64,000 bases of DNA from Vibrio tetraodonis (GTDB lineage Bacteria > Pseudomonadota > Gammaproteobacteria > Enterobacterales > Vibrionaceae). This document shows, in pieces, positions 10,105 through 19,600 of the stretch. The translations under genes and the position numbers were made by a program. The notes below the pieces were generated by a model, which had not been told where the DNA came from, made no database searches, and was given only the letters and a program-made list of their open reading frames with translations. The stretch spans positions 1 through 64,000 of the forward strand of contig NZ_QLYY01000008.1 in NCBI RefSeq assembly GCF_003350295.1. The letters are read 5' to 3'. The first letter of the stretch is position 1. Each line of letters starts with the position of its first letter.

Positions 10105-10833
10105 TTACTTGATTCCATACTTGGCCAAAATTTTATCAAAGGTTCCATTTGACTTTATTTCCGCTAGCCCTTTGTTGAACGCGTCGATGTATTTGCCATT
10201 GTTAGAGTTAGCTAAACCAGAAGTAACATGCAGTGGATTAACCGACAAAGCGTTTTTAGTAAACTCGAAATTAGCCAGATTCATCCCCGCGCCGGATAAA
10301 GTCGACTTGGCCACTAATTCATCTTCTAAAGTTAGATCAATCCGTTTGGCAACCAGCTTCTTCGCATTGGAGACTAAATCGTTAGCTTCAGGTTTCTTGA
10401 AGTTGCTTGCACCAAGGAAATCATCGCCATAACCGTAATTGCGAATGATACCAACCGTTTTTCCCGATAAACTATCCATGCCGTTGTATTCAAAAGCGTC
10501 ACCTTTACGTTTAATGAACTTGAGTGAATTTTCAAGATAGGGTTCGCTATAGTTGAGAAAAGCCGTTCTTTCGTTGGTAAACCATGTGGCGACCAATATA
10601 TCAATTCTTCCATCTTTAACTTCGTTTAACGCCCGAGTCCAAGGCATTATTTTAAAATCTACGTCATAGCCCTGTGTTTTCATCGCTTCGGTTAAAATTT
10701 CAACCGAAACACCGGGACTACTGGTATCTTTTTGGACAAAGGGAGCCCATGGATCTTGAGCTGCTGTTACGGTTGCAGCAACACTCTGCACCGAAAAAAG
10801 GGCCGCAACGGCCAGCAATAAAAGGTTTTTCAT
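10105..10833 (-). CDS. Periplasmic amino-acid-type solute-binding protein (SBP family 3)
   Basis: 242 residues with a clean Sec signal peptide (MKNLLLLAVAALFSVQSVAA). The mature part has the family 3 extracellular binding protein layout, with VSVEILTEAMKTQGYDVDFKIMPWTRALNEVKDGRIDILVATW (shortened: PWTRALNEVKDGRIDI) and SLSGKTVGIIRNYGYGDDF. There are no ABC permease or ATPase genes beside it; its partner is the MCP gene 25 bp upstream on the same strand. By inference it delivers ligand to that receptor or is a stand-alone sensor subunit, not a transporter component. The ligand is unknown. Confidence 0.85.
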   Translation of the reverse strand: MKNLLLLAVAALFSVQSVAATVTAAQDPWAPFVQKDTSSPGVSVEILTEAMKTQGYDVDFKIMPWTRALNEVKDGRIDILVATWFTNERTAFLNYSEPYLENSLKFIKRKGDAFEYNGMDSLSGKTVGIIRNYGYGDDFLGASNFKKPEANDLVSNAKKLVAKRIDLTLEDELVAKSTLSGAGMNLANFEFTKNALSVNPLHVTSGLANSNNGKYIDAFNKGLAEIKSNGTFDKILAKYGIK

Positions 10834-10858
10834 AACAGGTCCTCAATAACTATTTAGC

Positions 10859-12394
10859 TTAAGTTCGGAATTTAGACATATGGTTTGCAATACTCTGGCT
10901 CAAGCTAAGCACTTCCTCTGTTGTTTGTGCATTTTGATCAGCACCTGACGCTACTTCATTCGTTGCTTCAGACGCTTCGACAATTGCTCGACTTATTTCT
11001 TCGACCGCCATTCTTTGTTCATCAGTAGCTTGTGATATTTGACCACTGCGATCAGATATTATGGTGATTAGGCTCTGAACTTCCCCGACAGACTCTTGAG
11101 ATTCACTCACTCTTGCCGCTGTGTCTTCCAAAAGCGTTGCTATACGAGTCAGTTCGTCTTCGACTGACTTGGTCGCTGAACCCAAAGCGGTAATATTTTT
11201 CTGGATCTGTTCTGTCGACTCGCTGGTTTTTACCGCGAGGTTACGGACTTCGTCAGCAACCACAGCAAACCCTCTTCCTTGTTCGCCAGCTCGAGCAGCC
11301 TCGATCGCAGCGTTAAGAGCAAGCAAGTTGGTTTGTTCAGAAATGTCATTAATAACGTTAAGGACGGTAGTGATCTTCTCGCCTTCCTCCACCAAAATAT
11401 GCATTTCGGCATTAACATGATTCATCTCTTCGCGCATGTTAATAATATCTGTGGCAGAGCTTTCTATTGCATTATTAACGCTGGAAGCTAACCCTGTCGC
11501 CGTCTGTGCCTGATCTGCTGTTTCAGAGGCGGTGTCAGCAACAATAGCCACTGACTGGTTTAGCTCTGTCGCTGCAGCTGCTACTGTCGTCAACTGGTGT
11601 TTCTGTGAGTCTAAACTGTCAGCATTTTTTCGCGCCGTTGCTCCGTTAGCCTGGGCTTTCTCACCGAGCGCTTCAGAAGACTCATTCACCTCTTTTACAA
11701 TGACACGCAGAGATTCTGTGAATGTATTTATCCCATTTGTGATTGCATCAAATTCTCGGTACTTTGCAGGAGCCAGCTTGTTGGTTAAGTCACCATCACC
11801 AGACGCAAGGTCTTTTATGACATCCGTCAACTGAGCAATCGGTCTTAATACTGTGATTGAAAGCGCCACAATGATCACAACGGAAATAATCAGGTCTAAC
11901 ACAACAAGTTCGATGATGCTTGTACGAAGGGAATCTGCAAGCTTGGCGTCCATGGCGTCTGTATCGAAATAGACGACGACCTTACCGACATTGTTTTCTT
12001 CGCCATAATCAACAAAGGTAAGTTCGGTAGTTTGGCTCAATTCTTCTGGGAAGGAATCTTTGTTGGTTACGTCAACAAGCTGTTTCTCTTCGCCCTCTCC
12101 TTCCTTGGTCAAAAATAGCAGTTCGCTGCCTTGGGCATCAATAAGTTGGATTGCAGCAATCTCAGGTAAATCAAGTTCAGCAGACATTGCAACTTTGGCA
12201 GTATCCAAGTCAAAATCCCACACCGCTTTAGGAAGACTTATCGACATGCGTTGACTAGTGTTTTGCACATTGATTTCTAACTCTTGGTGTAAGTTTCCTT
12301 TGAAAGTCTGATATTTAATAAACGCAGAAACGAGCAGCACAAAGGTTAGTGCTACAATCACTTGAACAATAAATACTACCTTTAACCTTTTCAA
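10859..12394 (-). CDS. Methyl-accepting chemotaxis protein, paired with solute-binding protein
   Basis: 511 residues. TM1 is at residues 7-28, followed by a periplasmic domain of about 125 residues containing [17 protein letters not shown]. This W-x-F/D-D pattern recurs in small periplasmic sensor domains of receptors and diguanylate cyclases. TM2 is near 158-182, then HAMP, then a signalling domain with tip [19 protein letters not shown] and [15 protein letters not shown]. The gene comes first and the periplasmic binding protein gene follows 25 bp later, an operon-like spacing. The C-terminus ends HMSKFRT with no xWxxF tether. Confidence 0.9.
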   Translation of the reverse strand: MKRLKVVFIVQVIVALTFVLLVSAFIKYQTFKGNLHQELEINVQNTSQRMSISLPKAVWDFDLDTAKVAMSAELDLPEIAAIQLIDAQGSELLFLTKEGEGEEKQLVDVTNKDSFPEELSQTTELTFVDYGEENNVGKVVVYFDTDAMDAKLADSLRTSIIELVVLDLIISVVIIVALSITVLRPIAQLTDVIKDLASGDGDLTNKLAPAKYREFDAITNGINTFTESLRVIVKEVNESSEALGEKAQANGATARKNADSLDSQKHQLTTVAAAATELNQSVAIVADTASETADQAQTATGLASSVNNAIESSATDIINMREEMNHVNAEMHILVEEGEKITTVLNVINDISEQTNLLALNAAIEAARAGEQGRGFAVVADEVRNLAVKTSESTEQIQKNITALGSATKSVEDELTRIATLLEDTAARVSESQESVGEVQSLITIISDRSGQISQATDEQRMAVEEISRAIVEASEATNEVASGADQNAQTTEEVLSLSQSIANHMSKFRT

Positions 12395-12649
12395 AACTTG
12401 CCCCTCATGATTTTCGGCAGTTACTAAAAAAGTAGTAACTGATTAATCAATTATCAAATAGGATTATAAATGAGACCCAGATCACACTATATGCCATTGA
12501 TAGCATTGTGTTTTATGTAGGGGCGAAATGTGGAGTTTTTTAACTATTCGTTAAATCGTGCCTAAACTCACGTGTCAGCGTAAAAGCCAATGAAGACGAA
12601 ATCAGGAAATGAGATAAAAGATTAACAAGGACATATTTAAAAAATCAAG

Positions 12650-13168
12650 TCAGGCTATAGAGCTACGATAAACGCATACCTCTCGGGATTTTCCCCTCAC
12701 TTGGACAAAGCGATTTTCTTTATACTGTATTCCAAGTTTTCTAATCACAGAGCAGGACTGATGATTGTCAGCAAGATGCTGAACTTCAACTTTAGAAACC
12801 TTGAGCTCACGCTTTGCGTAACCTATCAGAGCTTGCGAAGCTTCTAGAGCAATTCCCTTCCCCCAATAGTCAGTCCCTAACCAGTATCCTAAAATAGCAA
12901 CCCCACTCTTTAGGGAAGGAAAGCTTACCGCACCAACAATGCTATCACTTTCTTTGAGGGTAATAGCATAAATAACCGCGCTTTTATGCTCAGATTTCTC
13001 TGAATGAGTCCCGATCCACTCAATTGCCATTTCCTCGGTATAGGGATGGGGGATATTTGCTGTCATATCTGAAATAATTTTTTGGCCAGCCAATAACGCA
13101 ACTCTCTGACTATCTGATAGGCGAAAAGGTCTTAAAAGTAGTCTTGGCGTCTCAATACTTGGTTGCAT
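12650..13168 (-). CDS. GNAT-family acetyltransferase, RimJ/RimL-like
   Basis: 172 residues. The opening IETPRLLLRPFRLSDSQRVA is the typical start of RimJ/RimL-type acetyltransferases, and LGYWLGTDYWGKGIALEASQALI holds the acetyl-CoA loop. SCSVIRKLGIQYKENRFVQVRGK follows, as in motif B. The substrate is unknown. It ends with IA-TAG and is monocistronic, with a parS2 site 18 bp upstream of its start codon. Confidence 0.85.
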   Translation of the reverse strand: MQPSIETPRLLLRPFRLSDSQRVALLAGQKIISDMTANIPHPYTEEMAIEWIGTHSEKSEHKSAVIYAITLKESDSIVGAVSFPSLKSGVAILGYWLGTDYWGKGIALEASQALIGYAKRELKVSKVEVQHLADNHQSCSVIRKLGIQYKENRFVQVRGKSREVCVYRSSIA

Positions 13169-13185
13169 TATTTCTCCGCTTTATA

Positions 13186-13198
13186 TTTACAGTGTAAA
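13186..13198. promoter_or_regulatory. parS2 site (ParB2 centromere element)
   Basis: TTTACAGTGTAAA matches the published Vibrio chromosome II parS2 consensus (N)TTTACA-N-TGTAAA(N) exactly. It lies in the upstream region of the RimJ-like gene, about 10 kb from oriCII. Confidence 0.85.
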
Positions 13199-13284
13199 AG
13201 CCAAAAAGGATGTGGAAATGAGAATGATAGCCCTAGAATAATAAATTAATCAAAAAGATAAAAGAGTAAATCATTTCGTCTCAC

Positions 13285-13803
13285 CTAGCTACTCTCTAAC
13301 TCATGCATCAAACATTTCAGGTTTTGGTTTATTTGCTTTTTTTGCTCTTGGCTCAACCCCTTTACTAACTGACCTTGCATTTGCACATGCTCTTCTAGAA
13401 TTCTATCAATCAGTCCAACACCTTGTTTTGTCAGTTGGACGGGCAAACTACGACGATCAGATTGATTGCTTTGTCTTGTTATCAAACCTTTGGAAGTTAG
13501 TTTATCCAGGCGGTTTGTCATTGCTCCTGAGGTCAACATCATAGAGTCAATAAGCTCAGATGGAGTTAATTGAAATGGTTTGCCACTGCGACGCAGTGTT
13601 GCTAACACATCAAACTCTCCGAATGTTAGTCCGTACTGTTTATGAAGTTGTGCAACTTGAGTTTCCATATATTTACTCACTCTAAGAAGCCTTCCCATAA
13701 TCGCCATAGGTTCAGTCTCTAGCTCAGGTTTTTCTCTCGCCCATTGCGCTACCAATCGATCAACTGCATCCATAACCTTTTCTCTCAAGTCTGTGCTAAT
13801 CAA
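13285..13803 (-). CDS. MarR-family transcriptional regulator
   Basis: Up to 172 residues with a winged helix-turn-helix: LTFGEFDVLATLRRSGKPFQLTPSELIDSMMLTSGAMTNRLDKL (core SGAMTNRLDKL) and wing residues SDRRSLPVQLTKQG. The start is uncertain: TTG at 13803 has AAAGG 3 nt upstream, while the ATG at 13773 (MDAVDRLVAQWAREKP) has AAAGG only 2 nt upstream. It is divergent from an EamA transporter gene and two near-identical 18-bp palindromes lie between them, so it very probably represses itself and the transporter. Confidence 0.9.
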   Translation of the reverse strand: MISTDLREKVMDAVDRLVAQWAREKPELETEPMAIMGRLLRVSKYMETQVAQLHKQYGLTFGEFDVLATLRRSGKPFQLTPSELIDSMMLTSGAMTNRLDKLTSKGLITRQSNQSDRRSLPVQLTKQGVGLIDRILEEHVQMQGQLVKGLSQEQKKQINQNLKCLMHELESS

Positions 13804-13804
13804 A

Positions 13805-13878
13805 TACCTTTACATTAAGATACTTTACAATAACACACTAAAAGCGTACATTTCGCAAAGTATCTTAACATAAAGATA
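13805..13878. promoter_or_regulatory. Twin MarR-type operators between regulator and transporter
   Basis: Two 18-bp quasi-palindromes, TACCTTTACATTAAGATA (13805-13822) and TATCTTAACATAAAGATA (13861-13878), sit exactly 56 bp apart at the two ends of the divergent intergenic region. They face each other as mirror copies: TTAAGATACTTT at 13815-13826 is the exact complement of AAAGTATCTTAA at 13857-13868. Each lies immediately before one of the two start codons, as expected for a repressor that blocks both promoters. Confidence 0.8.
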
Positions 13879-13885
13879 AATTAGC

Positions 13886-14776
13886 ATGAATATACTACTG
13901 GCAATGATTCCCGCTTTTTTCTGGGGTACTACGTATGCGGTTACCCAATATACCTTGGCTGATTGGCCTCCTCTTTTGCTCGGTGCACTCAGAGCATTGC
14001 CTGCTGGACTGCTGTTATTAGCCTTAAAACCTTCACTACCCAAAGGTGAAGATTTGCCGAGCCTACTAAAACTTGGGCTAATTAATATCGCGGCTTTCTT
14101 TTGTTTGATCTTCATTATGGCGCAGTCATTACCTTCAGCAATATCAGGAGTTGGGATGGTATCTGTACCTGTATTTGCTATGTTGTATCACTGGCTTGTG
14201 CATAAACATCGGCCCACATTCATTCAAGCTTTGTCTGGTGCCATTTTGGTTATGCTGGCTTGGCTACTATTTTCACCAAGCCAAATATCACTTGATCCAC
14301 TCGGACTGTTAGCCATGCTTTGCGCTATTATGTGTATCGTTGTTGGTAGTACGATTACTAAATCCTTGGGGAACAGAATCCATTGGTGGACGGTATTAAC
14401 TTGGCAAATGATTCTTGGAGGTTGCTTACTATCGGTAATCGCAATCCTTGATGCCAGTGCTTCTCCGGATCGATATTCTGCTGTTATAAATCATTTTTCG
14501 ATACTAAATGGCGCTGGCTTACTATGGGTAATTGGTTTAAACACTGCTCTTGGGTATGGTATGTACGTCTGGCTACTGCAACGCATGACAGTGGTGGACT
14601 TTACATTTGGCGGTATTGCAAATCCGGTAGCTGGAATTATATCAGGATTGATATTACTTGGTGAATCCTTTACCTCCTTCCAGTACAGCCTCATGGCAGG
14701 GATGATAGCCATGTCCCTTCTACCTCAAATAATACTCGCTATCAGGCAAAATAAACCTTTGCCTGATGCCAATTAG
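13886..14776 (+). CDS. EamA/DMT-family exporter
   Basis: 296 residues, about ten hydrophobic helices in two EamA repeats. It opens with MNILLAMIPAFFWGTTYAV, and the second repeat ends with FGGIANPVAGIISGLILLGESFT, which carries the family's P-V-...-LGE signature. It probably exports a small metabolite or toxic compound across the inner membrane; the substrate is unknown. It is divergent from the MarR gene at 13285 with operator copies right before its start (operator end to ATG is 7 bp), suggesting substrate-inducible derepression. Confidence 0.88.
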   Translation: MNILLAMIPAFFWGTTYAVTQYTLADWPPLLLGALRALPAGLLLLALKPSLPKGEDLPSLLKLGLINIAAFFCLIFIMAQSLPSAISGVGMVSVPVFAMLYHWLVHKHRPTFIQALSGAILVMLAWLLFSPSQISLDPLGLLAMLCAIMCIVVGSTITKSLGNRIHWWTVLTWQMILGGCLLSVIAILDASASPDRYSAVINHFSILNGAGLLWVIGLNTALGYGMYVWLLQRMTVVDFTFGGIANPVAGIISGLILLGESFTSFQYSLMAGMIAMSLLPQIILAIRQNKPLPDAN

Positions 14777-14844
14777 ATGAAATGTGTGGCCTCACTAACT
14801 AGGCTATCAATTGGGTAGTATTTTATTCGTGAGAAAGCATCGCG

Positions 14845-14857
14845 TTTACAGTGTAAA
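14845..14857. promoter_or_regulatory. parS2 site
   Basis: TTTACAGTGTAAA, an exact match to the parS2 consensus, lies in the gap after the EamA gene and before the convergent terminator. Confidence 0.85.
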
Positions 14858-14893
14858 CCGATTTAAGAGTATTCTGGCAATACAAAATCATAA

Positions 14894-14922
14894 AAAAACC
14901 GAGTTTCAAAAACTCGGTTTTT
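14894..14922. terminator. Bidirectional rho-independent terminator
   Basis: AAAAACCGAGTTT and AACTCGGTTTTT form a stem with a short loop, with A-run before and T-run after. It lies between convergent EamA (plus) and yeeN (minus) genes and can serve both. Confidence 0.85.
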
Positions 14923-14938
14923 CTTCAACGTAACTAAC

Positions 14939-15655
14939 TCAAATCTCAGCGTTGTGATAAACCTGCTGAACATCATCACACTCATCTAAAAGATCTAGGA
15001 ATTTTTGAAATTTCTCAGCATCTTCGCCAGTAACGGGAGTGTGGTTCTGAGGAACAAAAGTAATCTCCTCAACCTCTAAGGTTAACTCAGGGTATTCTGC
15101 GTTGAGTGCCGTCTTTGCTTTAAAGAACTCAGTATGTGGGGCAAATACAGTGATGACCCCATCTTCAAGCTCAATATCTGTCACATCAACATCAGCCATC
15201 ATCAGTGCTTCAAATACGGCTTCTTCATCTTCACCTTTAAACTGAAATACCGCTTGATGATCAAACATATGAGCGGTTGTACCGGGAGAGCCAATTTTCG
15301 CACCTGTCTTAACAAAGCATTGACGAACATCTTGAAAAGTACGGTTTCCATTGTCTGTGAGACAGTCAACAATAACGCTAGCGCCACCAGGAGCAAAACC
15401 TTCGTAACGCGCTGGTTGATAATCTTCACCACCACCACCACAGGCTTTATCAATAGCTTTATCGATCACGTGTGCCGGAACCTGGTCTTTTTTCGCTTTA
15501 GTAATAAGGTGTTTTAGCGAAAGGTTCATGTCCGGATCGGAGCCGCCATTCTTGGCACACATGTAAATTTCTTTACCGTACTTGGAATAAACCTTAATTT
15601 TTGCGCCTTGAGTTTTAGCCATGGAGGCTTTACGCACTTCAAAACTTCTTCCCAT
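14939..15655 (-). CDS. yeeN: YebC/PmpR-family protein, YeeN type
   Basis: 238 residues of the YebC/PmpR (TACO1-like) family. The N-terminus [19 protein letters not shown] follows the YeeN form (MGRKW...), not YebC itself (MAGHSKW...). [18 protein letters not shown] and [20 protein letters not shown] are family hallmarks, and the C-terminus [11 protein letters not shown] matches YeeN. YebC proteins were described as DNA-binding regulators and more recently as ribosome-associated factors that relieve stalling at proline-rich stretches; which applies to this paralogue is unknown. It is monocistronic, with a shared terminator downstream. Confidence 0.9.
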   Translation of the reverse strand: MGRSFEVRKASMAKTQGAKIKVYSKYGKEIYMCAKNGGSDPDMNLSLKHLITKAKKDQVPAHVIDKAIDKACGGGGEDYQPARYEGFAPGGASVIVDCLTDNGNRTFQDVRQCFVKTGAKIGSPGTTAHMFDHQAVFQFKGEDEEAVFEALMMADVDVTDIELEDGVITVFAPHTEFFKAKTALNAEYPELTLEVEEITFVPQNHTPVTGEDAEKFQKFLDLLDECDDVQQVYHNAEI

Positions 15656-15743
15656 CGGGATATTCTCTCTAAATCAAATGAACGCGGAGGATTTTAGCAA
15701 AAAACAAAACCATTTCAATTTATCAATATAAAGCAAGAATGCC

Positions 15744-15953
15744 TCAACCAAGTCCCATGATCTGCTTATATTTGGCGACGGAGTCAAGGAAAATATTTCT
15801 CTCGTCAGGATCTTGAATTTTATCAGCACTGCGCGTTATTTCTTCCGGGCTGGCTTTTGCTTCTCTCAGTTTCCAAACGAGAAACGACGCCTGCTTATCA
15901 AGCTCTATTTTGTTTTTGTCTTTTGCTGGGAGTGTGGACAGATTTATCGACAT
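15744..15953 (-). CDS. Small conserved protein (DUF3283-like)
   Basis: 69 residues starting MSINLSTLPAKDKNKIELD, soluble, with mixed charge and no membrane segment or signal. I associate it with the Vibrio DUF3283 family from its size, sequence style and position beside yeeN near oriCII, but this was not checked by search. No function is known. Confidence 0.6.
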   Translation of the reverse strand: MSINLSTLPAKDKNKIELDKQASFLVWKLREAKASPEEITRSADKIQDPDERNIFLDSVAKYKQIMGLG

Positions 15954-16025
15954 TTCAACACAAAGTCAGTTTACCAGTGTAGAGGTACTATAACACAATA
16001 TCCCACCCCTTTGGCATACAAAACT

Positions 16026-16052
16026 AAGGGTGGCTTAATTGCCACCCTTTTT
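16026..16052. terminator. Terminator hairpin between small genes
   Basis: AAGGGTGGC/GCCACCCTT with a 6-nt loop and a TTTTT run on the plus strand. It lies just after the stop of the minus-strand gene at 16074, where the following T-run is weaker (TTAGTTTTG). Confidence 0.65.
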
Positions 16053-16073
16053 AGACTGTTTGAAAAGTTGAAG

Positions 16074-16271
16074 TCAGTGCCATATGCCGAGCTCTTTCGC
16101 TTCTTCAAGTGTCAATCCACTTTCACGGATTTCCTTTAAGGCTTCGATGCGTCTGCGAGCTTCCGCTGATTTAACACTTTTATTTGGCTTTTGTGACTCG
16201 ACTTCATCATTGATATCCCACTTGTCAGTGATCTCAGTCATTTCATCATGGTCAATAGAATTAATGGACAT
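16074..16271 (-). CDS. Small acidic/basic hypothetical protein
   Basis: 65 residues from the ATG at 16271, which has GGAGG 6 nt upstream; the frame runs to 16322 but the extra 17 residues precede the ribosome binding site. The N-terminal half is acidic (DHDEMTEITDKWDINDEVE) and the C-terminal half is a charged helix, SAEARRRIEALKEIRE, ending LTLEEAKELGIWH. The ARRRIE-type helix recalls the short DUF3545/PA3496-like proteins, but this is only a resemblance. Function unknown. Confidence 0.6.
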   Translation of the reverse strand: MSINSIDHDEMTEITDKWDINDEVESQKPNKSVKSAEARRRIEALKEIRESGLTLEEAKELGIWH

Positions 16272-16674
16272 TATAACCTCCGAAAAAACCATGCAGTGAC
16301 AGCTAACGTATAGCAAAACCATACTGCCCTTGTTAATAATTTTAGACTCAGAATGTGATTAAGCTAATAATTTGAAATGAATTAATATCAATTTGATTAA
16401 TAAATTCAAATGCAGCGTGAAGCCAGAAACATTGAATTAGTACCACCTATTCAGTCTTTCTAAGATAATAAATCGATATTGTTCAGGTATATAGCCAAGA
16501 AATTTTCTCTATTGCACCTATGTTTAATGGCACCATTGATACATCAGATATCAGCAATTCCGCGATCGCGTTTATTTAAACTAGATGACGGTTCAAACCT
16601 ACTATTTATCAAACTATCAGTAATGCTAGCCTTCTGTAGATTTATTATCCAAGACTCTACGGGAGAGAAAATGT
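16272..16674. other. Intergenic region before the large protease-toxin gene
   Basis: About 400 bp, AT-rich, between the divergent small gene and the 1305-residue gene. A ribosome binding site (GGGAGAG at about 16661-16667) precedes the ATG at 16675. No operator, repeat or further gene is evident. Confidence 0.5.
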
Positions 16675-19600
16675 ATGACTTCACCAGTGGCAAACACTAA
16701 TCTGACTAGCCAAATCTTTAAAATAGAAAGTTTGGAGGGGCTGCTTGCAAGGAACTCTGAAAGTTTAGCTATGGACTCTGACCAACTATCAATTCGTCCT
16801 GCACTTATGGTACTTAAACCAGCAAAAGGCCCTCTGAGACTCTATTGGGAAATATCTCTAACTATCAAAGCCTTCTCACAACTTCTAAGTAGTAACACTT
16901 CCAGTTCAGAGAAGCACACCATGCTGGAAACATGTCTTGCTTCTTTATTGAATCAACGAGCACAGCTACAAGATATTTTGAATCAACATAGCTCATCCCA
17001 AAGAATAAAAAATAGTATCAAGATCAACAAGATAAATCGACAGCTTTGCAATCAACTCATCGACTATCTCAAGTACCCAAATCATCCTTCAGAAAGTGTC
17101 CAAAAAATTCTCCTTCTCGGACAGCCCGAAGAATTTAGACTTATATCTAAGCCTAAGCATAGCGAATTACCCCAATCTTTAAATTATCAAGGCCACCCTC
17201 TTCTTCCCGACATTACCGCGAGCGAGAATTATGTTCACTTTGGTGATGAATTAACCCCTGATCAACAGCGATCAATTCGTCTTAAATCTCGCATTCTCGA
17301 TTTAGAACTCGGGGACCGACTCAATATCACTAATCATGATGATGAAATAAGTAACACCCTACAACAAGCTATTGAACATGCTGGTTCAATCAAAGATGGA
17401 TTATGGGAAAGCTTCTGCTTGGGTGAAATTAAAGACGAAACGAGGTTTCACAAGAAATACCGAATACTCTGTTCCACACACTTCATGTTATATGCAGGAA
17501 GAATGCATCACATTGCCAAATGGCAGCACCCTCAGTTAATAAAAGACTATCTCGAACGCAAAGGAAAGAGCCTCCCTTGCAAAGTACTATGCAGATTCAG
17601 CGATGATGGAAACCATTCAGTTAACTACTATTCGATACATACGCGCGATATGTTGAAGAGTATTTTCCCCAAGCACGTCAGTACAGGTAATATCACCCTT
17701 TTTCTTGATGACAATAGTAAGATTACCGCTGAAAACTTGAAATGGGTTTTCAACATCTATACATCAGGTCAACGTGATTCACTACCAGCATTACCAAGCT
17801 TCCACTTTACCCAACTGAAAAAATGGAGTGAGTGTGTCGATCAACATGAATATTACCAGCAATTTTCAGACTACAAAAATGACAAGCTCCCCGAAGCCCT
17901 TCTGCTAAAAGACTCTCAAACCTTTACCTCTTCTGCATTTTGCCAATCTTCTGTCAACCCTTTAGACACGAAGGAAAAAGCGGAAGTCCTTGGTCGTTTT
18001 GAGCTTATCAGGCCCTTCTATAAATATGACGAAATAGAAAAAATGTGGCAGCGGTTTGCCACTTTAGACAGTGATGACAAGAAAGCCGTCGCCATTTCTA
18101 ATTTTCTTGCCCAAAGTGACGAACCGCTCTTAGTCCTTTTCGGCGTCTTTTTTAGGGGAAAAGTCGTAGTGAAAAAGACGGGAGAAGCTATTTCCAATGT
18201 TTTTACTACGATTAAAAATCTGTTCAAGGAATACCATACTATTTCTGGAAGGATCACCATAGTCAAACTAAATACTGACCAAGTCATGGTAATCTCGACG
18301 CTCATGCATGATACTGCTATTGGCTACATTGATCTTACACAAGACAATCAAGTAACTCGACTAGTCCGTGAGTTAATCAAAACTGGAAATCAATCTATTA
18401 ATTGGCTTAGCGAAACCAAAGACAATGCCAAGGCGCTACTTTCTCATCTCGGTTATAATCCGGACACTATCCTGCCGACACCGCAAGCTGACTATGATAG
18501 TAACCACGTTATGTTCAGAAACTGTGCATTTGACAACGAAGCATGGGAAGTCAAAAATGAAAGCGTTTTAGTTAATCTGAATCCCATTGCAGCCCTCACA
18601 CTTAATTCGCTTCCAGGTATTCCAATCAAAGGGATATCCACCTCCTACGATACCCTATACGACTGCGTCGAAGATGAAGCTCGCGAAGTCATGCTATATA
18701 ACGCCAATATTTACAAAGCGTTTCTAAAAGACAGTGAATGGTGGGAAAAGCTCCCCTCATTTGTGCCTTTCTTTGACCTATTCAACGCTTTAGTTAACGA
18801 CCCAAGTTATGAGTTTGATCTTTCGTCAGAAATAGATGGCATCCTCTTTGATGTATTTGATCTTATCGTTACCGCTTTATGTATCGGTATTCCTATCACA
18901 AAACTAACCACTGCAGGAAAAGTGGCATTTAGATCGTCAGTAAGACTTCATATCACAAAAGGGCTGAAAGGAAATGCTCTTAAACGGGCAGTCACAAGAG
19001 ATATGTTAAAGCTCGCGATGCCAGTGGTTAAAAATACCACTCGAGAATTGTTTGAGTTTCTCGTCGTGCCGCTTCCTTCACTAAACAGCGCTCCAAAACG
19101 TATGAGAACATCTAACCTTTGCTCAGATCCTAGCCGTGCTCGGTATGCGAGTAGCACTCGATATGAGCTCGATTCAGGCCCCAGTAGAGAGCCTTCATTC
19201 AAAACCCTTGAACAAAAACACATATTAAAAAGTCACTTCATTCAAAGAAACTTGCTTGACGAGCTGATATCAAAAGGTTCCAGTATCCCCAATAGAGGGG
19301 CCTGCCAGCAAATTTCAGCTTTATGGGTAAATGAAAAGCTAACCAAAAAAGTTTTTGGCCGAACTCAATTCCCAGCTCTTAAACACAAACCAGTTCAAGA
19401 AAGTAAGCGGGCCAAAAAATTATTCGAAAGAGCTTCTGAACTGCAAGAAGCTGAACGTAAAAATAATCTTTATAAGCCTGAGGATAGTTTAGATTCACTC
19501 AAGCTAGAGTACGATCCTCCGATATCAATTGTCCCCAAAAACCCATCAAAACCAAATATCACTGATCAACAAAGATGTGTTAACAGTTTAGTGGGAGGGA

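Noticed and set aside
13186..13198. TTTACAGTGTAAA as a TyrR box or other repressor operator
   Set aside because: The TyrR consensus is TGTAAA-N6-TTTACA, the opposite arrangement. The exact match, number and clustering around parAB2 fit parS2.
16479..16700. Open frame of 73 codons overlapping the start of the large toxin-like gene
   Set aside because: No family features and an overlap in another frame; the GGGAGAG site is best placed for the ATG at 16675.
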